Shown here: one piece after another, positions 28,725 through 39,342 of the stretch
Numbering within the stretch: position 1 is the stretch's first letter
Layout of the letters: every line of letters starts with the position of its first letter
Notes under the pieces: generated by a model
Database searches by the model: none
Told to the model about the DNA's origin: nothing
The model's input: only the letters and a program-made list of their open reading frames with translations
NCBI GenBank assembly: GCA_902547755.1
Contig: CACCPA010000009.1
Coordinates: 1-64,000 of the forward strand
Source of the DNA: Halieaceae bacterium
GTDB taxonomy: Bacteria > Pseudomonadota > Gammaproteobacteria > Pseudomonadales > Halieaceae
Direction of reading: 5' to 3'
Length of the DNA: 64,000 nt
Program-made: the position numbers and the translations under genes

Positions 28725-30473
28725 TCAAGTCCTCTCCGTTTTGCTGAGCCACATATCTTTCATGGCACCATTAGGGGCTACGTGCATCGGATAAACGTGC
28801 TCGTGCGGCTCAACGAAAATGTCGAGGAACACCAGCTTGTCTCTCATAGCAAACGCCTCACGCATCGCCGGCTCAAGATCCGCCTTGTCTTTGATTTCCA
28901 TACCCACATGGCCGTAGGCCTCGGCGAGCTTCACAAAGTCAGGTAATGAGCTCGCATAGTGGCTCTCTGAGTAGCGGCTGTCGTACTGCATGTCCTGCCA
29001 CTGTTTCACCATGCCCAAATAGTTATTGCGCAAGTTCACAATCTTTACCGGTACATCGTATTGCGCGCAGGTGGAGAGCTCCTGAATATTCATCTGGATG
29101 CTGCCCTCACCGGTCACACAGGCAACTTCGGCATCCGGCATTGCCAGTTTGATACCCATGGCCGCAGGTAGACCGAAACCCATGGTTCCCAAGCCACCGG
29201 AGTTAATCCAGCGGCGGGGGTAATCGAATTTGTAATACTGAGCCGCAAACATCTGGTGTTGGCCCACGTCAGAGGTAACGTAGGCTTCGCCGTTGGTCGC
29301 CTCGTACAGCGCAGTAATGGCATCTTGTGGCATGATGAAATCAGACTCACCGTAGCGGCGGCCATGCCACAGTCCATGCGCTGCGCGCCAGTTATCTATC
29401 TGCCTCCACCAGTCAACGATTGCCTCGGCATCGGGCATAGTTCGCTCTGATGAAGACCGCTGTTGATCAATCTGTGCATCGAGATCTTTCAGTACCGTGG
29501 TCACAGGACCCACAATCGGCACGTCAACAGGGACAATCTTGGCGATCGACGCCGGATCGACATCGATATGAATGATTTTTGCGCCCGGACAGAATTTACT
29601 GACTGTGTTGGTCACACGGTCGTCAAAACGCGCACCCACCGCAAGAATCACGTCGCTATGGTGCATCGCCATATTGGCTTCATAGAAGCCGTGCATGCCC
29701 AGCATGCCTAGGAATTGACGGTCAGTGGCTGGATAAGCACCCAAGCCCATCAGCGTATTGGTAACAGGGTAATTCAGCTTTCGCGCCAGCTGCGTCAACA
29801 GCTCACTGCCCTCACCCTGAATCACACCACCACCAGCATAAATAACGGGACGCTTCGCATTGAGTAATAGGCGCGCTGCCTTACGGACCTGGCCAGAGTG
29901 ACCTCTAGTGGATGGTTGATAAGAGCGCATCGACACAGACTCGGGATATTCGTAATCGAACTTGTGTTCCGGATGAGTCAAATCTTTCGGAACGTCGACA
30001 ACAACGGGGCCGGGGCGACCCGTCGTGGCGATGTGAAAGGCCTTTTTGATGATGCTCGGAATATCTTCAGTCCGCTGCACCATGAAGGAGTGCTTAACGA
30101 TGGGCCGCGAGATACCGACCATATCGGTTTCTTGGAACGCGTCCTCACCAATTAAATGGCTCTGCACCTGACCCGAGATAACCACCATGGGAATGGAGTC
30201 CATGTAGGCCGTCGCGATGCCTGTAATAGCATTAGTCGCGCCTGGACCCGATGTCACCAACACCACACCGGGCTTTCCGGTCGCGCGCGCATAGCCGTCG
30301 GCCGCATGAGTTGCTGCCTGCTCGTGGCGCACCAAAATGTGGGGTACTGAATTAGCCTTAAAGATGGAATCGTAGATGTGCAGTGCTGCACCACCCGGAT
30401 ATCCAAAGATGTACTCAACGCCCTCGTCCTCGAGTGCGCGGACGATCATGTCACCGCCTGACAATTGTTCCAT
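28725..30473 (-). CDS. ilvB: Acetolactate synthase large (catalytic) subunit
   Basis: This thiamine-diphosphate enzyme joins two pyruvates (or pyruvate and 2-oxobutyrate) to acetohydroxy acids. The 582 residues show [13 protein letters not shown], the catalytic glutamate in [33 protein letters not shown], and the thiamine-binding block from [12 protein letters not shown] to LRNNYLGMV. The start ATG has a strong ggaggg ribosome site. ilvH follows in the same operon. The 545-base leader upstream shows no obvious attenuator peptide rich in Ile, Leu or Val codons. Confidence 0.95.
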   Translation of the reverse strand: MEQLSGGDMIVRALEDEGVEYIFGYPGGAALHIYDSIFKANSVPHILVRHEQAATHAADGYARATGKPGVVLVTSGPGATNAITGIATAYMDSIPMVVISGQVQSHLIGEDAFQETDMVGISRPIVKHSFMVQRTEDIPSIIKKAFHIATTGRPGPVVVDVPKDLTHPEHKFDYEYPESVSMRSYQPSTRGHSGQVRKAARLLLNAKRPVIYAGGGVIQGEGSELLTQLARKLNYPVTNTLMGLGAYPATDRQFLGMLGMHGFYEANMAMHHSDVILAVGARFDDRVTNTVSKFCPGAKIIHIDVDPASIAKIVPVDVPIVGPVTTVLKDLDAQIDQQRSSSERTMPDAEAIVDWWRQIDNWRAAHGLWHGRRYGESDFIMPQDAITALYEATNGEAYVTSDVGQHQMFAAQYYKFDYPRRWINSGGLGTMGFGLPAAMGIKLAMPDAEVACVTGEGSIQMNIQELSTCAQYDVPVKIVNLRNNYLGMVKQWQDMQYDSRYSESHYASSLPDFVKLAEAYGHVGMEIKDKADLEPAMREAFAMRDKLVFLDIFVEPHEHVYPMHVAPNGAMKDMWLSKTERT

Positions 30474-31018
30474 TGTGCCGCTCCCTCCGTGTTAATACCT
30501 AACGGTGAGAACGCAATATGAACGGGCTCCTAGCGTGCGCACCGAGGTCTGTCGCACGAACCACTGGCCGGATCGATCCGGAAACCTACCAGAACATCGA
30601 TCACGAAACCCGTGTTCGGCCGCCCTGCGAGGTAGCGCAGTGTCGAGCCCGAGCGTGAATCACATAACCCTGCGAGACACTGACGGAACCCGCAAACAGC
30701 CTAAATAACTATCCCGTTATAGAGGTAGGCCAGAGGATGAGGGTACTCACCAATAACCGTTGCCGTTCGCGTGACGTAGCGTAGTTTCTTGATCGACCCC
30801 AATGAAGTCAAGAAATGATCGAAAATCGTGATTATTGACGTTCAAAACACCCTAAATGAGCTCAAAAATAGCTCTATGACCATTGTTTCCTAACTCGGAG
30901 TCGTAAACGAGTAGTGGCAGCTTGTGATGTCAGCAGACTCGCAAAAAATGAGTTGCAAAAAAAGGACCCGCAAAAACGGGTCTCAAATCGTTAGCTATCA
31001 ACCGATCACTTGCGGTCG
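30474..31018. other. Long intergenic region between clpB and ilvB
   Basis: These 545 bases hold no supported gene. On the ilvB side I see a 14-base palindrome (ccggatcgatccgg, 30568-30581) and an inverted repeat with 8-base arms (tttcttga/tcaagaaa, 30785-30815). The clpB terminator lies at 30957-30982. A 67-codon plus-strand frame at 30505-30708 has no ribosome site or family resemblance. The ilvB promoter must be here but cannot be placed with confidence. Confidence 0.6.
30957..30982 (-). terminator. Terminator of clpB
   Basis: On the minus strand gacccg / cgggtc (30977-30982 and 30965-30970) forms a stem with a tttttg loop, followed by cctttttt (complement of 30957-30964). It lies about 36 bases after the clpB stop. 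Confidence 0.85.
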
Positions 31019-33640
31019 TTAGTGAAGGCTTTTTGTCGTCGGTGGCTCTGGACCTCTGTCGATCATTGCCTCGCTCGCAAACTTTAGCGACGAGCCATCA
31101 AGTGCGGCAAAAACCCTGTCTCCCGGACTGAATTTCCGCTCAAGGATGGCTTGGGCCAACGGGTTCTCAACCAGCTGCTGGATGGCTCGCTTCAGCGGTC
31201 GGGCGCCGTAAACAGGATCGAAACCGATCCGTGACAGCTGCTCGAACACCGCATCTGAAATTTCGAGCTTCAGCTCGCGCTCTTCCAAACGCTGCGACAG
31301 CGCTTGCAACTGAATCTCTGCAATCGATCGGATCTGCTCAGCACCCAAGGGGTGGAATACCACAGACTCGTCGATACGGTTGATGAACTCAGGGCGGAAA
31401 TGATCCGCTACTGCGCCCACGACCTCGCGCTTCATATCGTCGTAGTCCCCGTCTGCCATGTCCTGAATGATGTCCGAGCCAAGATTCGAGGTCATCACAA
31501 TGACCGTGTTGCGAAAATCCACTGTGCGACCTTGGCCATCGGTCAGTCGACCATCATCCAATACCTGAAGCAGGATGTTGAAGACGTCCGAGTGCGCCTT
31601 TTCGATTTCGTCCAGGAGCAAAAGCGAATAGGGACGGCGGCGCACGGCCTCAGTGAGATAACCACCCTCTTCATAGCCCACGTAACCGGGAGGCGCACCA
31701 ATTAACCGCGCAACCGAGTGCTTTTCCATGAACTCCGACATGTCGATACGGATCATCGACTGCTCTGAGTCAAACAAAAACTCCGCGAGCGACTTACACA
31801 ACTCCGTCTTACCCACACCTGTAGGGCCGAGGAACAAAAACGAGCCATTCGGACGCTTGGGATCTGACAGCCCAGCACGCGATCGGCGCACCGCGTTGGA
31901 AACCACCGTCACAGCTTCGTCCTGTCCCACCACTCGCTCTTTTAGCGATGCCTCCATCCGCAGCAAACGACTGCGATCTCCCTCGAGCATTTTTGAAACA
32001 GGGATACCGGTCCAACGCGATACAACCTCCGCCACTTCATCCTCAGTTACTCTGGATCGTAAGAGTGTCGGCTCAGGCGTATCCGCTCCCTCAGCCGCCT
32101 CTAACCGCTTCTCGAGCTCCGGAATCACGCCGTACTGAATTTCAGACATGCGCGCCAGGTCACCCGCTCGATGCGCGGCTTCCAAGTCGAGTTTGGCTTG
32201 CTCGATTTCACTCTTAATCTGAGCGGATCCCTGCACGAGAGCCTTTTCAGCCGTCCAAACCTCTTCAAGATCAGCAAACTCCTTTTGAACGGCATCAATC
32301 TGTTCGTCGAGGAGCTCAACTTGCTTAGTCGCCGCATCGGTCGTGTCCTTCTTGACCGCCTCACGCTCGATTTTTAGCTGAATAAGCCGACGCTCGAGTC
32401 GATCCATCGACTCCGGCTTGGAGTCAATCTCCATGCGAATGCGACTCGCTGCTTCGTCAATGAGGTCAATCGCCTTATCGGGCAGCTGACGATCAGTGAT
32501 GTAACGCTGACTTAAACGCGCTGCGGCGATGATGGCGCTGTCCGTAATGGCCACGGAGTGGTGTACCTCATAGCGCTCCTTGAGGCCACGCAGAATGGCA
32601 ATCGTATCTTCCTCGCTGGGCTCATCGACCAAGACGCGCTGAAAGCGCCGCTCAAGGGCCGCATCCTTCTCCACATACTGTCGATATTCATTGAGTGTAG
32701 TAGCACCCACACAATGCAGCTCCCCACGCGCAAGTTCAGGTTTGAGCATGTTGCCGGCATCCATCGACCCCTCGGCCTTACCCGCGCCCACCATGGTGTG
32801 AAGCTCGTCGATGAAGAGAATAACCCGGCCATCCTCTTTACCTAGCTCGTTGAGGACCGCCTTGAGACGCTCCTCGAAGTCACCTCGGAACTTGGCACCG
32901 GCTAACAATGAGCCCAGATCGAGGGCCAATATACGCTTTCCTTTGAGTCCCTCCGGCACCTCGCCATTAATCACGCGCTGAGCTAATCCCTCAATAATTG
33001 CGGTCTTACCCACACCAGGCTCGCCGATAAGGACGGGATTATTCTTCGTTCGACGCTGCAGTACCTGAATCGTGCGACGAATTTCGTCATCGCGGCCAAT
33101 TACCGGGTCGAGTTCGCCCGCTTCAGCTCGTGCCGTAAGATCCACGGTATATTTTTCGAGCGCCTGACGTTGCTCTTCCGCATCGGCTGACTGAACACCA
33201 TCACCGCCGCGAACATCATCAATCGCCTTCTTAAGCATCGGCTCACTCAAGCCGGCTTCAGACATCAACGGCGCCAGCGGTGAGCTTTTCTCCATCATGG
33301 CGAGCAAGACAACATCGCTTGAGATGTAGGCATCCATGCGCTCTTGTGCGAGTTTGTCGGCTCGATTGAGCAACCGGCCTAACGCTTGTGACCCCTGCAC
33401 GTCGCCTGTGCTATCAGACAGGGTAGGCACCTTGCTCAGTGCATGCTCAACCCTCGACTTTAGGGTTGCGAAGTTTGCACCTGCTTTTTGCAGTAACGGG
33501 GTAATCGCACCACCCGACTGATTCAAAAACGCGCTCAATAAGTGAGCGGGTTCGATCATCGAATGATCACGACCCACCGCCAGCGACTGCGCATCTCCGA
33601 GCGCCTGCTGCAGCGGATTGGTCAGTTTGTCCATTCGCAT
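31019..33640 (-). CDS. clpB: ClpB protein disaggregase
   Basis: ClpB is a hexameric AAA+ chaperone that, with DnaK, pulls proteins out of aggregates. The 873 residues contain the N-terminal repeat domain (from [16 protein letters not shown]), nucleotide domain 1 with Walker A GEPGVGKT, the long coiled-coil middle domain (about 400-530), and nucleotide domain 2 with GPTGVGKT and the C-terminal SSLKFA region. ATG 33640 is kept because ggag lies six bases upstream. A sigma-32 promoter sits 56 bases before the start, so heat shock should induce it. Confidence 0.97.
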   Translation of the reverse strand: MRMDKLTNPLQQALGDAQSLAVGRDHSMIEPAHLLSAFLNQSGGAITPLLQKAGANFATLKSRVEHALSKVPTLSDSTGDVQGSQALGRLLNRADKLAQERMDAYISSDVVLLAMMEKSSPLAPLMSEAGLSEPMLKKAIDDVRGGDGVQSADAEEQRQALEKYTVDLTARAEAGELDPVIGRDDEIRRTIQVLQRRTKNNPVLIGEPGVGKTAIIEGLAQRVINGEVPEGLKGKRILALDLGSLLAGAKFRGDFEERLKAVLNELGKEDGRVILFIDELHTMVGAGKAEGSMDAGNMLKPELARGELHCVGATTLNEYRQYVEKDAALERRFQRVLVDEPSEEDTIAILRGLKERYEVHHSVAITDSAIIAAARLSQRYITDRQLPDKAIDLIDEAASRIRMEIDSKPESMDRLERRLIQLKIEREAVKKDTTDAATKQVELLDEQIDAVQKEFADLEEVWTAEKALVQGSAQIKSEIEQAKLDLEAAHRAGDLARMSEIQYGVIPELEKRLEAAEGADTPEPTLLRSRVTEDEVAEVVSRWTGIPVSKMLEGDRSRLLRMEASLKERVVGQDEAVTVVSNAVRRSRAGLSDPKRPNGSFLFLGPTGVGKTELCKSLAEFLFDSEQSMIRIDMSEFMEKHSVARLIGAPPGYVGYEEGGYLTEAVRRRPYSLLLLDEIEKAHSDVFNILLQVLDDGRLTDGQGRTVDFRNTVIVMTSNLGSDIIQDMADGDYDDMKREVVGAVADHFRPEFINRIDESVVFHPLGAEQIRSIAEIQLQALSQRLEERELKLEISDAVFEQLSRIGFDPVYGARPLKRAIQQLVENPLAQAILERKFSPGDRVFAALDGSSLKFASEAMIDRGPEPPTTKSLH

Positions 33641-33695
33641 ATCTATCTCCTGTAAAACACCACTTCAGGTTTTTTCACTCTTTCGTTACCAGTAG

Positions 33696-33724
33696 ACATG
33701 GGATTTGTAAGGGTATTTTTCAAG
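33696..33724 (-). promoter_or_regulatory. Sigma-32 heat-shock promoter of clpB
   Basis: Read on the minus strand, cttgaaa (33724-33718) is the -35 element and tcccatgt (33703-33696) the -10, separated by 14 bases. This is close to the known sigma-32 consensus (cttgaaa, 11-15 bases, ccccatnt). Confidence 0.85.
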
Positions 33725-33762
33725 TCCCTGGTGCACGCAAGCCAAAGACACACGAAAAGACC

Positions 33763-34527
33763 TTATCTCTTGAGGATTAGCGTGACCATTCGACCGGTTT
33801 CGCCGTCGCGTCGATACGAGTAAAAGCGATGCGGATCACTGTACGTACACGTGTCTCCACCTGAAACCTGGCTGGGATCAAGACCCAATGTCAGTAGCTG
33901 TCGCCCTGCGAGTATGTTGAGGTCAAGAAAATATTTGTTGTCAGTTTCTGGGATGGGATGGACCGCTAGATCCTCTTCAGCGAGATAAAAAGCCGCGAGC
34001 ACATCACCACCCACCTCAAATGCACTTGGGCCGATAGCTGGACCCAGCCACGCGACAAGACGGCTGGGGTCCACGGGCATCGCCTCAATGGTGCGCTTTA
34101 AGATGCCGCCTGCAAGACCTCGCCACCCGCAGTGCGCTGCGGCAACACACTGACCATCAACGTCAGCCAGTATTATGGGCAAGCAATCGGCCGTCATAAC
34201 GGCGCAGGCAAACCCCGGCTCATCGCTCCAGACCGCGTCTGCCTCCACACCTTTCGAATACTCGGACGGCGCATGAATCACGCGAGTGCCGTGAACCTGA
34301 TTCAACCAAGTAATCGTGCTTGCCGGTGGGAGTTGCCCGTAAAGCATCTGACGGTTCGCTTCCACGACCTCATAGCTGTCACCGACATGACCACCCACAT
34401 TCAAACCCGCAAAACTCCCGGTGCTGGCACCGCCGGCGCGGGTGGTACTGATCACCTGAATACCGCGAGCGCCAATATCCGGTCGCAGCCAGTCATTGGA
34501 AGCATCAGCTGCCAAAACGATCCTCAC
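33763..34527 (-). CDS. pgeF: PgeF/YfiH family peptidoglycan-editing enzyme (multicopper-oxidase-like fold)
   Basis: Proteins of this family were long called laccase-domain proteins; some act as purine nucleoside phosphorylases, and E. coli YfiH removes wrongly added serine from peptidoglycan precursors. The 254-residue protein shows the metal-binding blocks LNQVHGTRV, VMTADCLPI and AAHCGWRGLAGG and the C-terminal CTYSDPHRFYSYRRDG. It starts inside the last 23 bases of rluD and lies downstream of it, the usual gene order. The cellular role is known only by family. Confidence 0.9.
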   Translation of the reverse strand: MRIVLAADASNDWLRPDIGARGIQVISTTRAGGASTGSFAGLNVGGHVGDSYEVVEANRQMLYGQLPPASTITWLNQVHGTRVIHAPSEYSKGVEADAVWSDEPGFACAVMTADCLPIILADVDGQCVAAAHCGWRGLAGGILKRTIEAMPVDPSRLVAWLGPAIGPSAFEVGGDVLAAFYLAEEDLAVHPIPETDNKYFLDLNILAGRQLLTLGLDPSQVSGGDTCTYSDPHRFYSYRRDGETGRMVTLILKR

Positions 34528-35476
34528 TCTCGAGCACCTCTAACAGGTTCACAAGATCATCGGGAAGATCAATCTCAAACTCCATCCAGTCTCCACTGGC
34601 TGGATGCTCGAATTCGAGTGCTTGGGCATGAAGTGCCTGACGAGGGAAACCGCGTAATGTCGACATCAGAAGGTCCGATGCACCAGCAGAGACTCGTTGA
34701 CGACCGCCGTAAACAGGGTCGCCAATTAATGGCCATTTCCGGTGCGCCATATGAACCCGTATCTGATGCGTGCGCCCCGTCTCTAAATTGACCTGTAGCT
34801 GGGTGTAGTGCTTGAAGCGGTGCGCAATGCGGTAGTGCGTCACCGCGGGCTTGCCATCGGCTACGACCGCCATTTTGGTTTTAGCCGTGGGATGGCGGTC
34901 AATCGGCGCATCGATTTTTCCACCCCCTGTGAGTGCGCCAGTGCAGACCGCGCAGTAAGTGCGGGATACGGTTCGCTCCGACAATTGCGCCACCAGCGAC
35001 TTGTGAGCCAGTGACGAGCGAGCCACAAACATGATGCCTGAAGTCTCTTTGTCGAGGCGGTGGACAATGCCACCTCGGGGTAATGCATCGAGCTCGGGCG
35101 CGTGGGCCAGCAGCGCGTTAACGAGAGTGCCATCGGCGTGACCTGCCGCCGGATGGACAACAACCCCAGCAGGCTTATTCACCACCAAAATGTGCTCATC
35201 CTCAAAAATAATATCAAGCGGCAAACTCTGTGGCTGCCAATCGATGACCGGCTCATCCGTCACCATGAGCGTCACCTGTGCACTAGCCGTCGCCTTATCC
35301 CGCGGCTTTACCGTTCGACCATCAACCGTCAATCGTCCCTCTTTAATCCAGGTCGCAAGGCGATTTCTGGAGTAATCGGGGAACAACTCAGCTGCAACCT
35401 GGTCCAAACGCATGCCATGGCACTGGATGGGGACACGCGCCTCCCGGCAATCTTCTTTAGGTGCGTCAGTGGCCAT
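34505..35476 (-). CDS. rluD: Ribosomal large subunit pseudouridine synthase D
   Basis: RluD makes the pseudouridines in helix 69 of 23S rRNA, needed for ribosome assembly. The protein has an N-terminal S4-like RNA-binding domain (RLDQVAAELFPDYSRNRLATWIKEGR), the catalytic aspartate in GGIVHRLDKETSG, and the block LETGRTHQIRVHM. The frame opens at a TTG (35488), but ATG 35476 gives a normal start. It is divergent from bamD with 76 bases between, the standard rluD/bamD arrangement. Confidence 0.94.
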   Translation of the reverse strand: MATDAPKEDCREARVPIQCHGMRLDQVAAELFPDYSRNRLATWIKEGRLTVDGRTVKPRDKATASAQVTLMVTDEPVIDWQPQSLPLDIIFEDEHILVVNKPAGVVVHPAAGHADGTLVNALLAHAPELDALPRGGIVHRLDKETSGIMFVARSSLAHKSLVAQLSERTVSRTYCAVCTGALTGGGKIDAPIDRHPTAKTKMAVVADGKPAVTHYRIAHRFKHYTQLQVNLETGRTHQIRVHMAHRKWPLIGDPVYGGRQRVSAGASDLLMSTLRGFPRQALHAQALEFEHPASGDWMEFEIDLPDDLVNLLEVLESEDRFGS

Positions 35477-35552
35477 GTTGAAAACCAAATTGAATAAGAG
35501 GTGTGATCAAAGTGAAACCGCAGGTTAGAATGTCGGAGTACGATGCTATCAG

Positions 35553-36476
35553 ATGGAAGCACCCGCAGTGACAAAGCCCGTATTTTTTCAGTTGAAGTGG
35601 AGCGTACTGCTCTTGGTTGTCAGTCTCGGTTTGTCCGGGTGTTCGCTCTTTGGCGATGATGACCAGCTCCAAGTTGACGCCAACTCTGGTGAGCAGCAAA
35701 TGTATCGCCAGGCGCAGCGTTACATCGATAGTTCAAACTTCGATCTGGCGATCAGGGCCTTGCAGCAACTCGAGAGCCGCTATCCCTTTGGGAAATACGC
35801 GGAACAGGCGCAACTCGAGTTAATTTATGCGCACCACGGCGCTTTCCAGAATGAAGCTTCAATTGAAGCCGCTGATCGCTTTATTCGCCTGCATCCCCAG
35901 CATCCCAGTGTCGACTACGCGTTCTACATGAAGGGCGTCGCAGCCTACGACCTAAACAAGAGCTTTTTCTCATCGCTGATTCCACGGGATGACTCTAAGC
36001 GCGATGTCTCGGGTGCGCGGGAAGCGTTTGGCGAATTTTCCACCTTGCTGAACCGCTACCCCAACAGTCGTTACGCGCAAGACGCGCGAGCCCGTATGGT
36101 CTACATCCGCAACATGCTGGCGCGACATGAAATCCATGTCGCCAACTACTACTTCAAACGCGGCGCCTACATGGCGGCCCTAAAGCGCGGTCAAAATGTT
36201 GTGGAGACCATGCAGGAAACAACGGCAGTCGCAGACGGCCTAGCAGTCATGGCGCAGGCTTACATTCTGCTGGAAATGAATTATCTCGCTGAAGACACTA
36301 TCCGGGTACTGTGCGTTAACTACCCCGCGCACCCCAACCTCGATGGCGACTGCAACTTTGATGGTGGCTACGACATCGATGGCCTGGAGCGCTCTTGGTT
36401 AAACCAAGCGTCGTTTGGTCTACTCGACCCCCCCGAAGCACCGCAGTTCGATTACCGTCCGGGCTTCGAGTCTTGA
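35553..36476 (+). CDS. bamD: BamD, outer-membrane assembly lipoprotein
   Basis: BamD is an essential lipoprotein of the BAM complex that inserts beta-barrel proteins into the outer membrane. The lipobox LSGC places the lipidated cysteine at about residue 30. The mature protein holds TPR repeats, from MYRQAQRYIDSSNFDLAIRA through FGEFSTLLNRYPNSRYAQDA. Two starts are possible, ATG 35553 and GTG 35568; the latter has a better-spaced ggaag, so the signal peptide may be five residues shorter. The 307-residue length is slightly longer than in E. coli. Confidence 0.94.
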   Translation: MEAPAVTKPVFFQLKWSVLLLVVSLGLSGCSLFGDDDQLQVDANSGEQQMYRQAQRYIDSSNFDLAIRALQQLESRYPFGKYAEQAQLELIYAHHGAFQNEASIEAADRFIRLHPQHPSVDYAFYMKGVAAYDLNKSFFSSLIPRDDSKRDVSGAREAFGEFSTLLNRYPNSRYAQDARARMVYIRNMLARHEIHVANYYFKRGAYMAALKRGQNVVETMQETTAVADGLAVMAQAYILLEMNYLAEDTIRVLCVNYPAHPNLDGDCNFDGGYDIDGLERSWLNQASFGLLDPPEAPQFDYRPGFES

Positions 36477-36504
36477 TACGCGTAGGGGCTTTATTAGCTT
36501 CGAC

Positions 36505-36526
36505 GCCTGAGTCAGGCCTAGCTTTT
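36505..36526 (+). terminator. Possible terminator of bamD
   Basis: The short inverted repeat gcctga-g-tcaggc (36505-36517) is followed by ctagctttt. It overlaps the last codons of the convergent nadE. The stem is only six pairs and the T run short, so this is weak. Confidence 0.35.
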
Positions 36527-38137
36527 CCGCCAAGCCCACGAGATTGGGTAACGCCGGTCTCGACCAAAACCACGTGTTGTGATGCGAACGCCAACCGGTG
36601 CCTGACGACGCTTGTACTCGTTTAGGTCGATCAATCGAATGACGCGTTTTACATCGGACTCCACAAATCCCGCCGCGACAATTTGCTCGGGGCTTTGATC
36701 TTCTTCCACGTATCGCTCAATGATCTCATCGAGCTCCTCGTAGGGCGGAAGGTTATCCTGATCCGTCTGATCTGGAGCCAATTCGGCCGATGGTGGGCGA
36801 TCGATAACACGCTGGGGAATGCAATAACCCAAGGTATTACGGTAGCGAGCTAGCGCATACACCAGAAGCTTCGGACAATCCTTGAGTGCGTCGAAACCAC
36901 CGGCCATGTCGCCGTAAAGGGTGGAGTAACCCACGGCTAGCTCACTCTTGTTCCCCGTCGTTAACACCAGGCGGTGTTTTTTATTCGAAATCGACATCAA
37001 CAGAACACCCCGGCAACGCGCCTGTAGATTCTCTTCGGTGGTATCGACCGACAATCCATCAAACTGATCGGCGAGCCCCGCCATAAAGGCCTCGTAAATG
37101 GGCTCAATGGAGATGACATCGTACTCAACTCCCATAATGGATGCCTGCTCCCCAGCATCCTCGACACTCATATCCGCCGTGTATTTAAAGGGCATCATCA
37201 CAGCCTGCACGCGGTCCGCGCCCAACGCATCAACGGCTACCGCTAGTGTCACCGCTGAATCGATGCCGCCCGACAGCCCCAAGACCACGCCCGGAAAGCC
37301 GTTCTTCTCGACGTAATCACGAACGCCAAGCACTAATGCTTGCCAAACGGCAGCAACGTCAGACAGTGCCGTTGCGGCGACCCCTTGTGCGATTTCAACA
37401 CCACGGACTGTGCGTTCCACCGAGAGGTCAAAACACCCCTCCTCGAAATCCGGTGCAACCACTACCAGCTCACCGTCGGCGTTCACCGCGAATGAACCAC
37501 CATCGAATACCAGCTCGTCCTGACCGCCTACCTGATTCACATAAATCATAGGAATAGACTGCTCGGTCGCTCTGTCGGCCAATACTTGCCAGCGCTCTTT
37601 ATGCTTGCCGCGATGGAATGGGCTCGCATTGAGGTTAATCAATAGCTCGGCACCCACGCGTCTCGCCGCATCTGCGGGCTCTTTGTGCCAGATATCCTCA
37701 CAAATCGTGATACCGACTTTTATACCCGCCACATCAACAACACAGGGGGTATCACCCTCGGTGAAATAGCGCTTCTCATCGAAAACCTGGTAGTTGGGCA
37801 GCCGCTGCTTGAAATACTCGCCAACCATTTGACCGCCACACAAAACACCAGCCGCGTTATACAGTCTGCCGTCGCATCGCCTGGGGTATCCGACAACCAC
37901 GTAGAGGTGAGCAGGAAGCTCGCTCGCAAGTTGGGTCAGCGCATCTTCAATCTGCGCCTGTAAACTATCGCGCATGAGAAGGTCTTCCGGGGGATAACCG
38001 GTAAGCGTCAGCTCAGGAAACACGACAAGGGTGTCCTGACCTGCGGTGTCGGCCTCGCGCGACACCTGAATTACTTTCTCAGTATTACCCTTGATGTCAC
38101 CAACAAAGGTGTTGAGCTGCCCCATGACAACTTTCAT
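36518..38137 (-). CDS. nadE: Glutamine-dependent NAD+ synthetase
   Basis: NadE amidates nicotinic acid adenine dinucleotide to NAD+, using ammonia channelled from glutamine. The 539-residue protein is the two-domain type. An N-terminal nitrilase-like domain has the catalytic triad Glu42, Lys110 and Cys146 (in ITICEDIW), and the C-terminal synthetase domain has the PP-loop GLSGGIDSAVTLAV, then TTGNKSELAVGYSTLYGDMAG. It converges on bamD with 41 bases between stops. It occupies the place next to bamD where pilS sits in pseudomonads. Confidence 0.96.
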   Translation of the reverse strand: MKVVMGQLNTFVGDIKGNTEKVIQVSREADTAGQDTLVVFPELTLTGYPPEDLLMRDSLQAQIEDALTQLASELPAHLYVVVGYPRRCDGRLYNAAGVLCGGQMVGEYFKQRLPNYQVFDEKRYFTEGDTPCVVDVAGIKVGITICEDIWHKEPADAARRVGAELLINLNASPFHRGKHKERWQVLADRATEQSIPMIYVNQVGGQDELVFDGGSFAVNADGELVVVAPDFEEGCFDLSVERTVRGVEIAQGVAATALSDVAAVWQALVLGVRDYVEKNGFPGVVLGLSGGIDSAVTLAVAVDALGADRVQAVMMPFKYTADMSVEDAGEQASIMGVEYDVISIEPIYEAFMAGLADQFDGLSVDTTEENLQARCRGVLLMSISNKKHRLVLTTGNKSELAVGYSTLYGDMAGGFDALKDCPKLLVYALARYRNTLGYCIPQRVIDRPPSAELAPDQTDQDNLPPYEELDEIIERYVEEDQSPEQIVAAGFVESDVKRVIRLIDLNEYKRRQAPVGVRITTRGFGRDRRYPISWAWRKS

Positions 38138-38194
38138 GCACTTACTCTCCTAACTAAGAGTCTCTTACTCGATGATTAGTGACTGATATAGTGC

Positions 38195-38485
38195 ATGGAT
38201 CAGCCGCAAATCTGTGTACAAACGATGTCTGAAGACACGTCCGTGAGCGTTAAGGATAACATTGACCGCTCACCGGTCTTTGCTGTTTACAACGTTTACC
38301 GACTCATCATTAGCTCGGTTCTTTTTGCCTTGACGCTCTCCTCGACAAGATCTGCACTGGTGGCAGATGAAATGCCCGTGCAAATGCTGGTAGCGGGCTT
38401 CCTGATCGTCAGCAGCCTCATTATCGCGACCTTGGGTCAACGTTCCAAGCTAACCCCGGAACGTGGCATTTTTAGTGCATCATGA
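38195..38485 (+). pseudogene. Probable N-terminal stub of the sensor kinase gene pilS
   Basis: This 96-codon frame (a later ATG at 38225 is possible) reads a short polar head, then VYNVYRLIISSVLFALTLSS, a second hydrophobic segment and LGQRSKLTPERG. The RLYNLYR-type lead-in to a membrane pair resembles the start of PilS, the type IV pilus sensor kinase, which would be over 500 residues. There is no kinase domain downstream. The position also fits: in pseudomonads pilS-pilR and the minor pilin genes lie exactly between bamD and ispH. I read it as a remnant with moderate confidence; a true small two-helix membrane protein is the alternative. Confidence 0.5.
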
Positions 38486-38532
38486 AAGTACAGCACGAAC
38501 TCGAGAATTAGGGACTAATAAGAGGCATAAAA

Positions 38533-39342
38533 ATGAGCATACAAAACGTCCTAGAGAATATGTGGCAAGACTATTTGCTATTGAACCCTGAAGCCCAACG
38601 GGTCGTTAATACTTTGCTTGCTGAAGGGGAGAGTATCGTTAAGGATCACATCGCTCTTAGAACGTTTAATGTCGGAGTGGTCGCACTAGAGGAGTGTGCG
38701 AAACCTTTTCTTGCCATGGGTTATGAGGAAAAGGACGAGTATTTTTTTGAGGCTAAAAAGCTTCGTGCTAAACACTATGAATACAAGGCGGACCTCAGCA
38801 CGCCCAAAATCTTTATCAGTGAGTTATTGGTCAATGAATTCTCGAGTGACTTTCAAGCCACTGTGAACTTGCTGGTCTCTCATATCTCTGCCGATCAAGT
38901 GCAACAAACTGATTTCTTTTACTCGGGCCGCCCCTGGAATGTGAGCTTATCGCAACACGAAACGTTGCTCGGAGAGAGTGACTACGGTGCTTGGATGGCA
39001 GCCATCGGATATCGTCCGAACCACTTCACTGTCTCTATTAACAACCTAAAAAAGTACTCGGACATCCACACGCTAAATGACTTTTTAAAATCCAAAGGTT
39101 TTAAACTGAATTCGAGCGGCGGAGAGGTTAAAGGGAACCCACAGGTTTTTCTGGAGCAGTCTTCCACCCTCGCAAACAGAGTAGAGGTTGAATTTACTGA
39201 TGGTAAGAAGGAAATTCCAAGTTGCTACTTCGAGTTCGCCAAACGCTATCCATTAGATTCGGGTGAGCTGTACCAAGGCTTTATTACCAAATCTGCTGAC
39301 AAAATTTTTGAATCGACGAATACTAACCACGCGTCTCAATAA
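38533..39342 (+). CDS. DUF1338 (2-oxoadipate dioxygenase/decarboxylase-like) protein
   Basis: The short DUF1338 proteins (about 260-270 residues) are related to HglS/YdcJ, an Fe(II) enzyme that turns 2-oxoadipate into 2-hydroxyglutarate in lysine breakdown. The 269-residue product shows the family start (NVLENMWQDYLLLNPEAQ), the likely iron ligand His39 in VKDHIALRTFN, KHYEYKADLSTPKIFISELLV, a histidine in PNHFTVSINN and a glutamate in CYFEFAKRYP. Codon use looks more AT-rich than its neighbours. It stands alone in the gap where a pilus cluster is expected, which suggests later acquisition. Lysine catabolism is inferred from the family only. Confidence 0.8.
   Translation: MSIQNVLENMWQDYLLLNPEAQRVVNTLLAEGESIVKDHIALRTFNVGVVALEECAKPFLAMGYEEKDEYFFEAKKLRAKHYEYKADLSTPKIFISELLVNEFSSDFQATVNLLVSHISADQVQQTDFFYSGRPWNVSLSQHETLLGESDYGAWMAAIGYRPNHFTVSINNLKKYSDIHTLNDFLKSKGFKLNSSGGEVKGNPQVFLEQSSTLANRVEVEFTDGKKEIPSCYFEFAKRYPLDSGELYQGFITKSADKIFESTNTNHASQ

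Noticed and set aside
30505-30708. Plus-strand 67-codon frame in the ilvB leader region
   Set aside because: There is no ribosome site, and the composition is Arg/Ser-rich like a chance frame; no similarity is recognised.
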